From contig JARWZO010000009.1 in the NCBI GenBank assembly GCA_029866325.1, positions 42,361 through 106,360 of the forward strand: 64,000 nucleotides of DNA, written 5' to 3'. The notes beneath the pieces are model-generated. The model was not told the origin of the DNA. It saw only the letters and a program-made list of their open reading frames with translations, and ran no database searches. This document shows, piece by piece, positions 17,749 through 28,059 of this stretch. The first letter of the stretch is position 1. Each line of letters starts with the position of its first letter. The position numbers and the translations under genes are program-made. The stretch is from Fluviicola sp. GTDB lineage: Bacteria > Bacteroidota > Bacteroidia > Flavobacteriales_D > Crocinitomicaceae.

Positions 17749-18930
17749 TTAGTCTTCCGTTTCAGTCTCTACCTCCGTTTCTGCACCATTCTGCATGTAC
17801 TTCCCTTTCTTGGAACCGTCGTAGATGGCATACTTTCTAAACGAGCATTCCAAATCACCGTTATACAATTTGATCCGACGATCAGGACGCAAACCCAGTG
17901 ATTTAAATCCGTGTTCGCTCGACGAAATGATCCAGCAATTGTAGCCTTGCAGCGACTGTTTGAACCAATCGCCCATTCCTTTATACAAGGTTTCCACATC
18001 AGTTTCCAAACGTTCACCGTAAGGAGGATTTGAAATCAGCGTACCTCCGCCTTCAGGAATTGGCATATTTTCAAACGAATCAACCGAAATTTCAATAAAA
18101 CGGCCAAACGAAAAACCACGTAGGTTTCGTCGTGCTTTCAGCACCATTTCCGGATCAATGTCCGCACCACTGATTTTACAGGGCAATTCTTTGATCGAAC
18201 GTTTGGCGTTATTGTATAGTTCGTCCCAAATATCGGCATTAAACGTTTTGAGGTTTTTGAAAGCGTAATGTGTTCGTTCAATCGAAGAAGGAATGCCCGA
18301 AGCCAATAACGCCGCCTCAATCAGCAAGGTTCCAGATCCGCAAAACGGATCAATGAAATTCGATTTCCTATCCCAGCCCGACAAACGAATCAAACCAGCC
18401 GCCACCACTTCATTCAATGGAGCGTCGCCGGTAGATTGTCTATAACCGCGATGAAACAACGGCAATCCGCTGGTATTCAATGACAACACACCTTCTTTTT
18501 CACGAACGTACAAATCAATCACAATCTGTGGCGTTTTTACGTTCACATCAGGTCGTTCGTTCGCTTTATCCCGGAAGGTATCCACAATAGCATCTTTTAC
18601 CAATAAAAACGGAAATTGCGAGTGCTTGAAGATGGTTGAATTAACAGCACCTTTTACCGCAAATGTTTTATTCACTTCAAACAACGAAGTCCAATCTACT
18701 TTCATGGCCTCTTTGTACAAATCTTTTTCTTCGCGAATTTGAAACGTATGCAGTTCCACCAAAACGGTCAATGCACAACGCAAATGTAGGTTGAGAAAAT
18801 AAACATCTTTCCATTCACCTTTCAAGCGCACAGCTCTGTTTAATTTTTCAGTAGCGGTATATCCTAATTCCGCTAATTCTTCCTGCAATACTTCTTCTAA
18901 CCCGAAAAAGGTTTTAACAACAATATTCAT
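17749..18930 (-). CDS. THUMP-domain class I RNA methyltransferase (RlmL N-terminal/YpsC type)
   Basis: About 393 residues. An N-terminal THUMP-type RNA-binding region (about 1-150, MNIVVKTFFGLEEVLQEEL) precedes a Rossmann methyltransferase domain with the SAM motif FIDPFCGSGTLLIEAA and the catalytic NPPYGERL typical of N2-guanine RNA methylases. The family methylates 23S rRNA (G2445 in E. coli). A longer frame begins at 19122, but homology starts at the ATG at 18930 and the extension overlaps the divergent patatin gene, so 18930 is chosen. The low-complexity acidic C-terminal tail (AETEVETETED) is lineage-specific. Confidence 0.9.
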   Translation of the reverse strand: MNIVVKTFFGLEEVLQEELAELGYTATEKLNRAVRLKGEWKDVYFLNLHLRCALTVLVELHTFQIREEKDLYKEAMKVDWTSLFEVNKTFAVKGAVNSTIFKHSQFPFLLVKDAIVDTFRDKANERPDVNVKTPQIVIDLYVREKEGVLSLNTSGLPLFHRGYRQSTGDAPLNEVVAAGLIRLSGWDRKSNFIDPFCGSGTLLIEAALLASGIPSSIERTHYAFKNLKTFNADIWDELYNNAKRSIKELPCKISGADIDPEMVLKARRNLRGFSFGRFIEISVDSFENMPIPEGGGTLISNPPYGERLETDVETLYKGMGDWFKQSLQGYNCWIISSSEHGFKSLGLRPDRRIKLYNGDLECSFRKYAIYDGSKKGKYMQNGAETEVETETED

Positions 18931-19104
18931 TTCGATTCTTCTGATTGACTGTAAAGGTAGCAATGAATCAGTGCTAAATTCATGTAACGGATGCCTCTTG
19001 TAGATTTGATTCGGAATTCGGACACAAAAACAGCTTCTTCTTCGTTTCGACAAAGTGATCTTTGAATTGCTATTTTTGCTCATAATCAAGCTGTATTGGG
19101 ATAA

Positions 19105-21453
19105 ATGGACGCTCGGAATCACAGCAAGTTCCTTTCCTTTTTCGTACTTTTGAACAAAAAAAATTTGACGCCATTTAACCGACTTCTAACGATTGCATTT
19201 CTGAGCATTATACCAATGTCTCTCAGTGCGCAACGTGTTGGTTTGGTGCTCAGCGGCGGCGGTGCTTCGGGTTTTGCGCACATCGGTGTATTGAAAGCCC
19301 TCGAAGAAAACAACATTCCCATCGATTACATCACCGGAACATCCGCCGGAGCGCTTGTTGGATCAATGTACGCCTGTGGTTTTTCACCGGCTGAAATAGA
19401 AGCTTTTGTGTTGAGCGACAGGTTTCAGCTCATGACTTCAGGAGACGTGGAACCGGGTCAGGAATTCCTCCTTCGCGAACCGGAAACCAATTCCGACATG
19501 CTTAGTTTTTCTTTTTCGAAAGACAGTATTTTCAAAAAATCACTTCCCACAAACTTTGTGCGATCAGAACTCATGGATTTTGAGATGTTACGCCTCTTGG
19601 GTATGACAAGTGCAGCCATTGGCGATGATTTTGACAGTTTATTCATTCCGTTTCGATGTGTGGCATCTGATATTGCGGCAAAAAAATCAACCGTTTTCAA
19701 CCATGTTCACCTCAATCAGGCTGTTCGTGCTTCCATGACATTCCCGTTTTTCATCAACCCGATACGTGTAAACGGCGTGTTGTATTTTGATGGTGGTTTG
19801 TACAATAACTTTCCGGCAGATGTGATGTACGCCAATTTCGTTCCTGATTTTATTATAGGAAGCAACGTTTCTTACAACGCCGAACCTCCGTCGGAAGACG
19901 ATTTGATCAGTCAAATTACCAATATGCTTGTGAGTTATTCAGATTTTTCCCTGCCTTGCGAAGAAGGAATCATGATTCAACCAAAAACCACAGTCAAAAC
20001 CTTCGATTTTACGGATGTAAAAAAGGCAATCGACGACGGATATCAGGCAACGCTTCTGCAAATCGACTCGATCAAACTATCCATCGAAAAACGCGTTACC
20101 GCTGAAGAATTAACCTTGCGAAGGGCTGCTTTCAGGAAGAAAGTTCCCGATTTATTGATCTCGGAAGTCAATACACGTTTCAAAAACGGCGTCGACCAAA
20201 GTTATGTACGGAAATCTATTTTGAAAAATTCAAAACAACAACTCATCGGACCAAAGCGCTTTGAACGCCGTTATTTCCGTACCTACGCCACACCGCAAAT
20301 CCAGTACCTCTACCCTACTTTAACAAAGAATTCCGATACTACTTATTCGTTGGATTTATACGTGAAAAAATCAAAGGATTTTCGCCTCGACATTGGTGGA
20401 TTGGTTTGTTCACGTGCGGTAAATACCGGTTTTGTGCAACTCAACTACATGCATTTGGGAAGAGCGGCAGTAGATGCACATGTGAATTCTTATTTCGGGA
20501 AGTTTTACGGTTCGGGAAAAGCAATGCTAGACATTCATTTACCTTCCTATTATCCGATTTCTTTTTCGGCTTACGGTGTGTTAAATCGTTGGGATTATTT
20601 TAAAAGTTTTGCCACTTTTTTCGAAGATGTAAAACCGTCTTTTCTAGTCCAAAACGAGAAATATTATGGAATCCAGTTCCGTCAACCCATCTTTAACAAT
20701 TCCAAAAGCACGCTCGATTTCAGACATGTGCAAATGGAAGATAAGTATTACCAAACCGAAGCATTTACCAATAAAGATACTGCCGACATTACGCTTTTTA
20801 AAGGAAATGTATTGAGTTGGACATTGGAACAAAACTCACTCAACCGCAAGCAGTTTGCTTCGGAAGGAACCTTGTTTATGTTGCGTTTCCGTTATGTACA
20901 TGGGACTGAGAATAGCATTTCGGGCTCTACTTCTGCAGATACTTACGACTATCGCAAAAAACATAGCTGGATCAATTTCAACGGCGAATTTAAAACCTTT
21001 CCGTTTGCGTTTCCCAATTTCAAATTCGGAATCCATGCCGTTGCCAACATTACAAGTCAATCCTTGTTTAAAAATTATACGGCCAGTATTCTCAGCATGA
21101 ATAGCTTTCAGCCGATTCCCGATATGCAAACCTATTTCCTGCCCGAATACAGATCACCGCAACATATCGGTGCAGGAGTAAATATCATTTTCACAATTCT
21201 GAAAAACATCGATATCCGGTTCGACGGCTATCTATATCAGCCCTTTGTGCAACTGGTGGTTTACGATGATGGCACCTTTGGCTATTCAAAACTGTTTAAA
21301 GGTGAAACACAAGCAGCTTCGCTTTCGGGTATTTACCATTCGCGTGTCGGTCCGCTGCGGCTTACGCTCAATTATTTCCCGCTGCAAAAAATTCCGCTCA
21401 GCTTTCAGGCTAGTTACGGATACGTACTCTTCAATGAACGTGCAACACGATAG
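19105..21453 (+). CDS. Patatin-like phospholipase with outer-membrane beta-barrel domain
   Basis: Up to 782 residues. A signal peptide ends at MSLSAQ. The patatin domain has the oxyanion motif LSGGGASGFAHIG, the nucleophile in GTSAG (Ser about 80) and the acid in FDGGLYNN (Asp about 229). Residues after about 330 form a beta-rich region with alternating aromatics, ending in a membrane barrel; this layout resembles PlpD/RssA-barrel type V-like autotransporters and Bacteroidetes surface phospholipases. The start is uncertain: the ATG at 19105 is the longest. A perfect -7 element (19145-19152) lies inside the frame, and an in-frame TTG at 19165 would give an equally good signal peptide. Confidence 0.88.
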   Translation: MDARNHSKFLSFFVLLNKKNLTPFNRLLTIAFLSIIPMSLSAQRVGLVLSGGGASGFAHIGVLKALEENNIPIDYITGTSAGALVGSMYACGFSPAEIEAFVLSDRFQLMTSGDVEPGQEFLLREPETNSDMLSFSFSKDSIFKKSLPTNFVRSELMDFEMLRLLGMTSAAIGDDFDSLFIPFRCVASDIAAKKSTVFNHVHLNQAVRASMTFPFFINPIRVNGVLYFDGGLYNNFPADVMYANFVPDFIIGSNVSYNAEPPSEDDLISQITNMLVSYSDFSLPCEEGIMIQPKTTVKTFDFTDVKKAIDDGYQATLLQIDSIKLSIEKRVTAEELTLRRAAFRKKVPDLLISEVNTRFKNGVDQSYVRKSILKNSKQQLIGPKRFERRYFRTYATPQIQYLYPTLTKNSDTTYSLDLYVKKSKDFRLDIGGLVCSRAVNTGFVQLNYMHLGRAAVDAHVNSYFGKFYGSGKAMLDIHLPSYYPISFSAYGVLNRWDYFKSFATFFEDVKPSFLVQNEKYYGIQFRQPIFNNSKSTLDFRHVQMEDKYYQTEAFTNKDTADITLFKGNVLSWTLEQNSLNRKQFASEGTLFMLRFRYVHGTENSISGSTSADTYDYRKKHSWINFNGEFKTFPFAFPNFKFGIHAVANITSQSLFKNYTASILSMNSFQPIPDMQTYFLPEYRSPQHIGAGVNIIFTILKNIDIRFDGYLYQPFVQLVVYDDGTFGYSKLFKGETQAASLSGIYHSRVGPLRLTLNYFPLQKIPLSFQASYGYVLFNERATR
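19145..19152 (+). promoter_or_regulatory. -7 element inside the 5' end of the patatin gene
   Basis: TACTTTTG matches TAnnTTTG exactly and sits 12 bases before an in-frame TTG at 19165. If used, the message would begin after the ATG at 19105 and translation would start at the TTG. No clear -33 TTG was found. Confidence 0.35.
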
Positions 21454-21483
21454 TTGAAAAATCCGGCTGATTTTCTATTTTTG
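21454..21483 (+). promoter_or_regulatory. Promoter of the VOC protein gene
   Basis: TTG at 21454-21456, a 19-nt spacer and TATTTTTG at 21476-21483 match the Bacteroidetes consensus completely. The TTG directly follows the stop codon of the patatin gene. The start codon is 23 bases downstream. Confidence 0.7.
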
Positions 21484-21506
21484 ACCTCAAATTTAGTCTC
21501 AGTAGC

Positions 21507-22574
21507 ATGTCAAAAATTATCTGCGGAATTCAGCAAATGGGAATTGGAGTGCCCGATGTACCTTCTATCTGGAAATGGTATCGTGAACACTTCGGTGTAG
21601 ATGTACGCATCTTCGAAGAAGCAGCCGAAGCACCGTTAATGACGCGCTACACCGGAGAAACAATCCATGCACGCACAGCTACCCTGGCACTTTCGATGGA
21701 AGGCGGAGGCGGTTTTGAAATCTGGCAATTTACTTCACGACCAACCGAAAAAGCAACCTTTACCGTTCAATTAGGCGATTACGGGTTATTCGCTTGTCGC
21801 ATCAAGTCGAAAGATGTAAAGGCTACTTATGAATTTCTGAAAGCCAAAGGAGCTGATCTATTGAGTGAACCCCAGCAATTACCCAACGGTCAAACTCACT
21901 TTATAGTCCGAGACCCGAATGGGAATTTGTTCGACATTGTAGAAGGTGGCGGCTGGTTCATGGATACCAAATTTGCAGGAAAAACAGGTGGTGTAGCCGG
22001 AGCAATGATCGGTGTTAGCAACATTGAAAAAGCAATGACCCTTTACGCCGACATCTTAGGTTACACAACCATCGAATACGACTTCACTGAAGTATCACCT
22101 GCATTTGCAGGAATCCCGGGCAGTGAAAATTCAGTACGACGTTTGTTATTATCACATCCTGAACTGCGAAAAGGACCATTCGCCAAACTACTAGGTCCTA
22201 CACAAATCGAATTGATTCAAACTCCCGATAGAACCGATGCGCGTTCCATTTTTGAGAACCGTTATTGGGGCGATTGGGGCTTTATCCATTTGTGCTTCGA
22301 TGTACAAGGAATGGACATATTACAAGCAGAATGCGAATCGAAAGGCTATCCTTTTACAGTAGATTCCGGAAAAACATTCGACATGGGTGAAGCAGGCGGT
22401 CGTTTCAGTTACATCGAAGACCCCGACGGAACATGGATCGAATTTGTAGAAACCCACAAAGTACCGGTGATGAAAAAATTGGGCTGGTACATTCACTTGC
22501 GCAACAAAAAACCCGGAGCATTTCTACCCAATTGGATGCTGAGAGCAATGCGCTTCAATCGTGTAAAAGACTAA
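21507..22574 (+). CDS. Two-domain VOC (glyoxalase/dioxygenase fold) protein
   Basis: 355 residues made of two vicinal-oxygen-chelate modules (about 8-145 and 165-320). Typical strand signatures are FIVRDPNGNLFDIVEGG in the first and SYIEDPDGTWIEFVETH in the second. The Glu of each DPxG-x-x-x-E strand would be a metal ligand, and GFIHLCFDV supplies a His. The family covers glyoxalases, ring-cleavage dioxygenases and antibiotic-binding proteins, and the substrate cannot be inferred. It has its own promoter, and neighbours give no pathway context. Confidence 0.85.
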   Translation: MSKIICGIQQMGIGVPDVPSIWKWYREHFGVDVRIFEEAAEAPLMTRYTGETIHARTATLALSMEGGGGFEIWQFTSRPTEKATFTVQLGDYGLFACRIKSKDVKATYEFLKAKGADLLSEPQQLPNGQTHFIVRDPNGNLFDIVEGGGWFMDTKFAGKTGGVAGAMIGVSNIEKAMTLYADILGYTTIEYDFTEVSPAFAGIPGSENSVRRLLLSHPELRKGPFAKLLGPTQIELIQTPDRTDARSIFENRYWGDWGFIHLCFDVQGMDILQAECESKGYPFTVDSGKTFDMGEAGGRFSYIEDPDGTWIEFVETHKVPVMKKLGWYIHLRNKKPGAFLPNWMLRAMRFNRVKD

Positions 22575-22636
22575 TTTATTGATTCATCAGTAGTTTTCTT
22601 TGATTTCAGGTAATGACATCACATAAAATTAATGGC

Positions 22637-22644
22637 TATCTTTG
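22637..22644 (+). promoter_or_regulatory. -7 promoter element of the DUF4249-like gene
   Basis: TATCTTTG matches TAnnTTTG exactly, 16 bases before the ATG at 22661. No -33 TTG at the usual spacing. Confidence 0.45.
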
Positions 22645-22660
22645 ACCAAATACTATAATA

Positions 22661-23764
22661 ATGAAAATTCTCCGATTGTTTCCGCTTGTTGTCGGACTAC
22701 TTACTTTAGGTTTGACTTCTTGCAACGAAGACATTGAATACGATGGCGATTTTGTTGAAACGGCCGTTGTCTTTGGTCTGCTCGATCAGGCTGACAGTGT
22801 TCATTACATCAAAATCACCCGTGCTTTCGGTGGTGGAAACAATTCACTTGACGTTGCTCAAATTGCCGATTCCAGTTATTTCCAAAACATCGATGTAGTG
22901 GTTGACGAAGTAATCAGCGGAGCCGTAACACGTTCGTGGACATTAGACGATACGATTCTTACCGACAAAGCTCCGGGTGTTTTTTACAGTCCGGATCAAA
23001 AAGTTTATTATTTCACTACAACAGATGCCAATCCATTGGTTACCAATGCAACATATAAACTAAGAGCTACCGTAAACAACGGTGAATTCATTGTATACGG
23101 TGAAACGAGTTTGGTGAAAGACCTTTCTATTGTTAGTCCGAATCAGAACGCGGCTCTTGCTTTCGCAACTTCAAATGTTTCTCAAAACGGCTACAATACA
23201 GCCTCACTCAATATGAGCGCAGGTACTTCCGAAGTGCTTGATGTACGCATAAAAGTCTTTTTCGATGAGTACCGCGCAGGTGTTCCGACCGAAAAATCGT
23301 TTACTTGGAAATTGGGCGAATTGAACGGTTCAGAAATCAACTCCGGAAATACTCCATTTTACGCCAACGGGCAAATCTTCTACGAACTCATTCGCGATAA
23401 TTGCACAAACGATCCAACAATTGATGATCGCCAACTTTCACGCATTCAGATTATTACTACAGGTGGATCAGCTGATTTGAACACGTATATTCTACTCAAC
23501 AAACCTTCATCAAGTTTGGCTCAAAACAAACCAACATTTACCAACCTTACCACAAGCGACGGAAGACGCGCCATCGGACTGTTCTCAGCGCGGAGCACCA
23601 TTACGCAGGAAAAACCGGAGTGGGTAAATGCGTTGCCGTACTACCGTGCAATCGATAATAACTCCATGAAAGAACTATGCACAGGGCCGATTACAGGAAA
23701 TTATTTATTCTGCAGTGATCATCCTTCGGATGTTGCAGCGGCACTTAGTTATATTTGTAACTAA
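22661..23764 (+). CDS. DUF4249-like lipoprotein
   Basis: 367 residues. The signal MKILRLFPLVVGLLTLGLTSC gives a lipobox ending in Cys21. The start of the mature protein (ETAVVFGLLDQADSVHYIKI) has the beta-sandwich pattern of DUF4249 lipoproteins of Bacteroidetes, which usually sit beside a TonB-dependent receptor gene. No receptor gene is next to this one, which is unusual. The rest is beta-rich with two C-terminal Cys pairs. A strong terminator follows. The lipoprotein call is firm; the family call is from memory of the motif. Confidence 0.7.
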   Translation: MKILRLFPLVVGLLTLGLTSCNEDIEYDGDFVETAVVFGLLDQADSVHYIKITRAFGGGNNSLDVAQIADSSYFQNIDVVVDEVISGAVTRSWTLDDTILTDKAPGVFYSPDQKVYYFTTTDANPLVTNATYKLRATVNNGEFIVYGETSLVKDLSIVSPNQNAALAFATSNVSQNGYNTASLNMSAGTSEVLDVRIKVFFDEYRAGVPTEKSFTWKLGELNGSEINSGNTPFYANGQIFYELIRDNCTNDPTIDDRQLSRIQIITTGGSADLNTYILLNKPSSSLAQNKPTFTNLTTSDGRRAIGLFSARSTITQEKPEWVNALPYYRAIDNNSMKELCTGPITGNYLFCSDHPSDVAAALSYICN

Positions 23765-23785
23765 TCATAAGAAGCACTGAAAAAG

Positions 23786-23817
23786 CCGTCCCGATCACTG
23801 AATCGGGACGGTTTTTT
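23786..23817 (+). terminator. Strong intrinsic terminator
   Basis: A perfect 10-bp GC-rich stem (CCGTCCCGAT at 23786-23795, ATCGGGACGG at 23802-23811) with a 6-nt loop and six T residues. Confidence 0.93.
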
Positions 23818-23852
23818 GTTTTACACCTACTCAAAACAGGAATAACCTGCAT

Positions 23853-23985
23853 TCTCCCACAGATCTACAGATAAGACTCGCCTAACGGACTCGTTATAAA
23901 TCATTATAGTGATACATCCATATCATGCAACATGCGCTGTCAGCCTTAGGCTGAAGCGTAAAAAATCAGTGCATCTGTGGGAATT
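23853..23985 (-). repeat. Intergenic repeat family R1, copy A (inverted orientation)
   Basis: About 133 bp bounded by inverted ends (CCCACAGATCTACAGAT on the left, ATCAGTGCATCTGTGGG on the right). Inside are two palindromic blocks: GACTCGCCTAACGGACTCG (23875-23893) and a GCGCTGTCAGCC/GGCTGAAGCG hairpin (23934-23959). The same blocks occur in the opposite order and strand at 48923-49063. Confidence 0.8.
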
Positions 23986-24024
23986 CTCTTTAACACTTAA
24001 CAAGTAATATGCTACTTTTACACC

Positions 24025-26508
24025 ATGAGTGAACGCCAAACGCTTTTTGTTGATGTCATCATTCCTATAGCGCTGAGTCAGGAATTTACCTATCGTGTTC
24101 CGTTCGAACTCAACAACTCGCTAAAACCCTTTATACGTGTGATTGTTCCCTTTGGCAAAGGAAAGTTGTACACTGCTTTAGTCACGCGCATTCACGAAGA
24201 AGTACCAACCGTTTATCAGGCAAAATACATTGAACATGTGTTAGACGACACTCCGTTGATCACCGCCATTCAATACCGCTTTTGGAAATGGATCGCAGCC
24301 TATTACATGTCACCCATCGGAGATGTAATGAACGCTGCCTTACCGGCAAATTTTAAATTGGCAAGCGAAACAAAAATTGTGCTTCATCCTGATTTTGATG
24401 ACAAAACTACTACTCTCGACGACCGCGAATTTCTAATCGTTGAAGCGTTGACAGTGCAGGATACACTTGACTTGAAGGAAATTTCCGAAATCGTAGGAAT
24501 CAAAACCATACAACCGATTATCAAACGGATGATCGAGCGCAGAATCGTACTGTCGAAAGAAGAGGTCAACGATAAATTCACCCCGAAAACCGGGTTGTTT
24601 GTTGTGTTGGAAGATACGTATGCCGATGAAGAACAACTCAATTTCCTGTTGAGTGAGATCGGTGAAAAAAAATCAAATGCCAAACAAGAACAAGTCATTT
24701 TAACCATCCTGCAATTAGGTGGTTTTGATAAAAATCAGGCAGTTCCTTTACTTCGCCGTGATTTGGAAGAAAAAGGCTGTTCACTCTCTGCGATCAATAC
24801 CTTGGAAAAAAGAGGTGTCTTGCGTATTGAACGACGCGAAATTTCACGTCTTGGAGCAAACGACGCGTCTGCTTTTTCATTTCCGGTACTTTCTGAGCCG
24901 CAAACCAAAGCATTGGATAGCATTTACGAACAATTCGAGCATAAGAACACCGTTTTACTGCATGGAATTACAGGTTCGGGGAAAACTGAAATCTACATTC
25001 ACTTGATTCAAGAAGCCCTTAATCAGGGAAAACAAGTTTTGTACCTGGTTCCAGAAATTGCGCTTACTACTCAGCTGATTCAACGCTTAGCCGCTTATTT
25101 CGGACAGCAAATCGGTGTGTACCACTCACGCTTCAATGCCAACGAACGGGTCGAAATCTGGCAGAAAGTGCTTGAAAACAACCTGCAGCAATTCAGAATT
25201 GTTATCGGTGCCCGTTCATCGGTTTTTCTGCCTTTTCAGCAACTCGGGCTGGTAATAGTTGACGAAGAGCACGAAAACTCATTTAAACAACATGATCCTT
25301 CGCCACGCTACAACGGAAGAGATGCTGCCATTGTGCTTGCAGGTTTATTTAAAGCAAAAACCGTGTTGGGGTCGGCCACACCGGCCATTGAATCTTACCA
25401 AAACGTTCGGGAAGAAAAATACGGTTATGTAGAATTGAACGAACGTTTTTCGGCTGTGAAATTGCCCGAGATCTGTTGTGCCGACATGAAAAAAGAACGG
25501 ATCAACAAAACCGTTCAGGGACATTTCTCACGCTTCCTCTTGGAAGAAATGACAGCCGCGCTCGAGCGAAACGAACAAATCATTCTTTTTCAAAACCGCC
25601 GAGGTTATACACCCATTTGGGCATGCGAAATGTGTGGCTACAATCCCAATTGCAAAAACTGCGATACCACACTTACCTACCATAAACAAACCAACCTGCT
25701 CAAGTGTCATCACTGCAGTTACCATACTGCACCGATTGGAACCTGTCCGGCATGTGGAAGCAACCGCTTGAAAATGCTGGGTTTCGGGACAGAGAAAATA
25801 GAAGATGATTTGGCGCTGTTGCTTCCCGACGTGAAAATCGCGCGTATGGACTTTGACTCAACTCGCAACAAAAACAGCTATCAGCAATTGATCAGCGACT
25901 TTGAACAGCGGAAAATCGATGTGCTGATCGGAACACAAATGGTAGCCAAAGGACTCGATTTTGATCATGTTGGATTGGTTGGTATTCTGGATGCTGATTC
26001 ATTGCTCAACAAAACCGATTTCCGCGCCTTTGAGCGATCTTTTCAGTTGATGAGTCAGGTAGCAGGGCGCGCCGGAAGACGCAATAAACGTGGAAAAGTG
26101 ATCATTCAAACAGGAAATCCGGATCATTGGGTGATTCAAAAAGTCATTGAACACAATTACACCGATTTTGCGCTGAATGAATTGGTTGAACGGCGTAATT
26201 TCCATTATCCTCCGTTTTACAAACTCATTATTTTCACCATCAAACACAAAGACCGAGATCTGGTCAACGAAGCCGCCGACCATTTCGGAAAGTTATTGAA
26301 AAGTGTGTTTCATGAACGTGTTTTAGGACCTGAATTTCCAGCGATTGCACGCATTCAGAATTATTACTTAAAAGAAATTATGCTGAAAATTGAAGTGTCA
26401 GCACCTCAGCAAAAAGTAAAGGAACGCCTTCATGAATTAACGGATCAATTCTTTAGCGTTCCTCGTTTCAAACCTGTTCGACTTATCAACGATGTCGATC
26501 CCGCTTAA
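24025..26508 (+). CDS. priA: Primosomal replication restart helicase PriA
   Basis: 827 residues. An N-terminal 3'-DNA-end-binding domain ([19 protein letters not shown]) and winged-helix region precede a superfamily 2 helicase core with Walker [12 protein letters not shown] (Lys about 320), DEEH box (about 413), GSATPA and [16 protein letters not shown] zinc-binding insertion (about 533-580) has paired cysteines in [13 protein letters not shown] and CHHC ... CPACGS. The protein reloads the replisome at stalled forks. Its stop codon overlaps the stop of the convergent rpoD gene in the shared palindrome TTAA. Only a near-consensus -7 element (TACTTTTA at 24013) lies 4 bases before the ATG. Confidence 0.97.
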   Translation: MSERQTLFVDVIIPIALSQEFTYRVPFELNNSLKPFIRVIVPFGKGKLYTALVTRIHEEVPTVYQAKYIEHVLDDTPLITAIQYRFWKWIAAYYMSPIGDVMNAALPANFKLASETKIVLHPDFDDKTTTLDDREFLIVEALTVQDTLDLKEISEIVGIKTIQPIIKRMIERRIVLSKEEVNDKFTPKTGLFVVLEDTYADEEQLNFLLSEIGEKKSNAKQEQVILTILQLGGFDKNQAVPLLRRDLEEKGCSLSAINTLEKRGVLRIERREISRLGANDASAFSFPVLSEPQTKALDSIYEQFEHKNTVLLHGITGSGKTEIYIHLIQEALNQGKQVLYLVPEIALTTQLIQRLAAYFGQQIGVYHSRFNANERVEIWQKVLENNLQQFRIVIGARSSVFLPFQQLGLVIVDEEHENSFKQHDPSPRYNGRDAAIVLAGLFKAKTVLGSATPAIESYQNVREEKYGYVELNERFSAVKLPEICCADMKKERINKTVQGHFSRFLLEEMTAALERNEQIILFQNRRGYTPIWACEMCGYNPNCKNCDTTLTYHKQTNLLKCHHCSYHTAPIGTCPACGSNRLKMLGFGTEKIEDDLALLLPDVKIARMDFDSTRNKNSYQQLISDFEQRKIDVLIGTQMVAKGLDFDHVGLVGILDADSLLNKTDFRAFERSFQLMSQVAGRAGRRNKRGKVIIQTGNPDHWVIQKVIEHNYTDFALNELVERRNFHYPPFYKLIIFTIKHKDRDLVNEAADHFGKLLKSVFHERVLGPEFPAIARIQNYYLKEIMLKIEVSAPQQKVKERLHELTDQFFSVPRFKPVRLINDVDPA

Positions 26509-27374
26509 CCTAGGTATGTTTTGAGCATCCGGCTTCGGGACGTGTGTTTCAAGCGTCGAATTGCTTTTTCTTTGATCTGACGCACGCGTTCACGGGTCAA
26601 ATCAAACAAATCGCCTATTTCTTCTAATGTCAACGGGTGTTTTCCATTCAAACCGTAGTACAAGCGTACTACATCACCTTCTCTACCCGTCAATGTTGCC
26701 AACGAACGTTCAATATCTTTTCTAAGCGATTCTTTATTCAGATCCAATTCAGGACCGGGAAGCGAATCATTCGGCAATACATCATACATGCTTGAAGATG
26801 ATTCATCTCCATCAATCAACGGAGCATCCATTGAAACATGTCGACCTGTGTTGGCAAGTGATTGGCGTACTTCTTCGGTAGAACATTCCAAATGCTCGGC
26901 CAGTTCATCAGCTGAAGGTGGGCGTTCGTATAGTTGTTCCAACTCGCTGTATGCGCGGTTTATTTTATTTATCGTACCTATTTTATTCAGCGGCAAACGC
27001 ACAATTCGCGCTTGTTCTGCCAAAGCCTGAAGTATCGATTGACGAATCCACCAAACGGCGTAAGAAATGAACTTGAACCCTCTTGTCTCGTCGAAACGCT
27101 CTGCGGCTTTAATCAACCCAAGATTTCCTTCATTGATCAAATCCGGCAAAGACAAGCCTTGGTTTTGATACTGTTTCGACACAGATACCACAAAACGAAG
27201 ATTTGCTTTCGTCAGGCGTTCCAACGCACGTTTGTCTCCCGTTCTGATTCTGCGTGCCAATTCAACTTCTTCTTCCGCTGAAATCAATTCTACCCGTCCG
27301 ATTTCCTGCAAATACTTATCCAGCGAAGCGGTTTCGCGGTTGGTAACTTGCTTGACGATTTTTAATTGTCTCAT
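26505..27374 (-). CDS. rpoD: Primary sigma factor RpoD/SigA (short Bacteroidetes form)
   Basis: 289 residues, the length typical of the Bacteroidetes housekeeping sigma factor, which lacks most of region 1.1. Region 1.2 is [20 protein letters not shown]. Region 2 has the core-binding and -10 recognition helices ([33 protein letters not shown]). Region 3 is [12 protein letters not shown]. Region 4 has the helix-turn-helix [20 protein letters not shown]. This sigma type reads the TTG/TAnnTTTG promoters noted across the window. Start ATG at 27374 with a near-consensus TATATTTA upstream (27409-27402). Confidence 0.97.
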   Translation of the reverse strand: MRQLKIVKQVTNRETASLDKYLQEIGRVELISAEEEVELARRIRTGDKRALERLTKANLRFVVSVSKQYQNQGLSLPDLINEGNLGLIKAAERFDETRGFKFISYAVWWIRQSILQALAEQARIVRLPLNKIGTINKINRAYSELEQLYERPPSADELAEHLECSTEEVRQSLANTGRHVSMDAPLIDGDESSSSMYDVLPNDSLPGPELDLNKESLRKDIERSLATLTGREGDVVRLYYGLNGKHPLTLEEIGDLFDLTRERVRQIKEKAIRRLKHTSRSRMLKTYLG

Positions 27375-27510
27375 GGCTCTTGTGTGTGTTGAGGTTTATA
27401 CTAAATATAACGACTATATGATGCATATCGTTTAGATGGTTGGATTAAAAATATGTTAAATGAATATTTTTCTTGTTTAAGCGGACGAATGGTAAGATTC
27501 AACGAAGATT

Positions 27511-27538
27511 TTGCGATCATAAAAAGATGTTATCTTTG
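27511..27538 (+). promoter_or_regulatory. Promoter of the LMW phosphatase gene
   Basis: TTG at 27511-27513 (within TTTTG), 17-nt spacer, TATCTTTG at 27531-27538: full match to the Bacteroidetes consensus. The ATG is 35 bases downstream. Confidence 0.7.
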
Positions 27539-27573
27539 CAGTTATAAGTAAAGGACTGCAATAAGGTAACACA

Positions 27574-28038
27574 ATGCGCATTTTAATGGTTTGTTTGGGC
27601 AATATTTGCCGGTCTCCAATGGCCGACGGATGGTTGCGCCACCGCATTCAAGAAAAGGGGCTTCCGATTGAAGTTGATTCGGCCGGAACAGCCAATTACC
27701 ATGTTGGAGAACAACCGGATCCACGCATGCGCAAATTTGCCAAAGAAACAGGAGTTTCCATCGACAGTTTGCGCGCACGACAATTTGTAGTAGCCGATTT
27801 TGATAGCTTCGACCGCATTTTTGTGATGGATAAAAGCAATCTTGCCAATGTGCTTCGTTTGGCTAGAAATGAAGCTGACAAGGCAAAAGTCGCGCTTTAC
27901 CTCAATGAGCTATTTCCGGGAGAAGACCGCGAGGTTCCTGATCCTTATTACGGAAATGAGCACGATTTTCGACATGTGATCGAATTACTTGACACCACTA
28001 CCAACGCTTTTCTGCGCAATGCAGGATTCAATAGTTAA
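27574..28038 (+). CDS. Low-molecular-weight protein tyrosine phosphatase
   Basis: 154 residues. The N-terminal phosphate-binding loop is VCLGNICRSP (nucleophile Cys7, Arg13, CX5R), and the general acid is the Asp in DPYYG near residue 118. Both are intact, so the enzyme should be active on phosphotyrosine or related substrates. Adjacent to an RsmI-like methylase gene 21 bases downstream, with which it probably forms an operon. Bacterial members often regulate exopolysaccharide kinases or arginine phosphorylation; nothing here shows which. Confidence 0.93.
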   Translation: MRILMVCLGNICRSPMADGWLRHRIQEKGLPIEVDSAGTANYHVGEQPDPRMRKFAKETGVSIDSLRARQFVVADFDSFDRIFVMDKSNLANVLRLARNEADKAKVALYLNELFPGEDREVPDPYYGNEHDFRHVIELLDTTTNAFLRNAGFNS

Positions 28039-28059
28039 CACTTAGGAGAAATACATATT

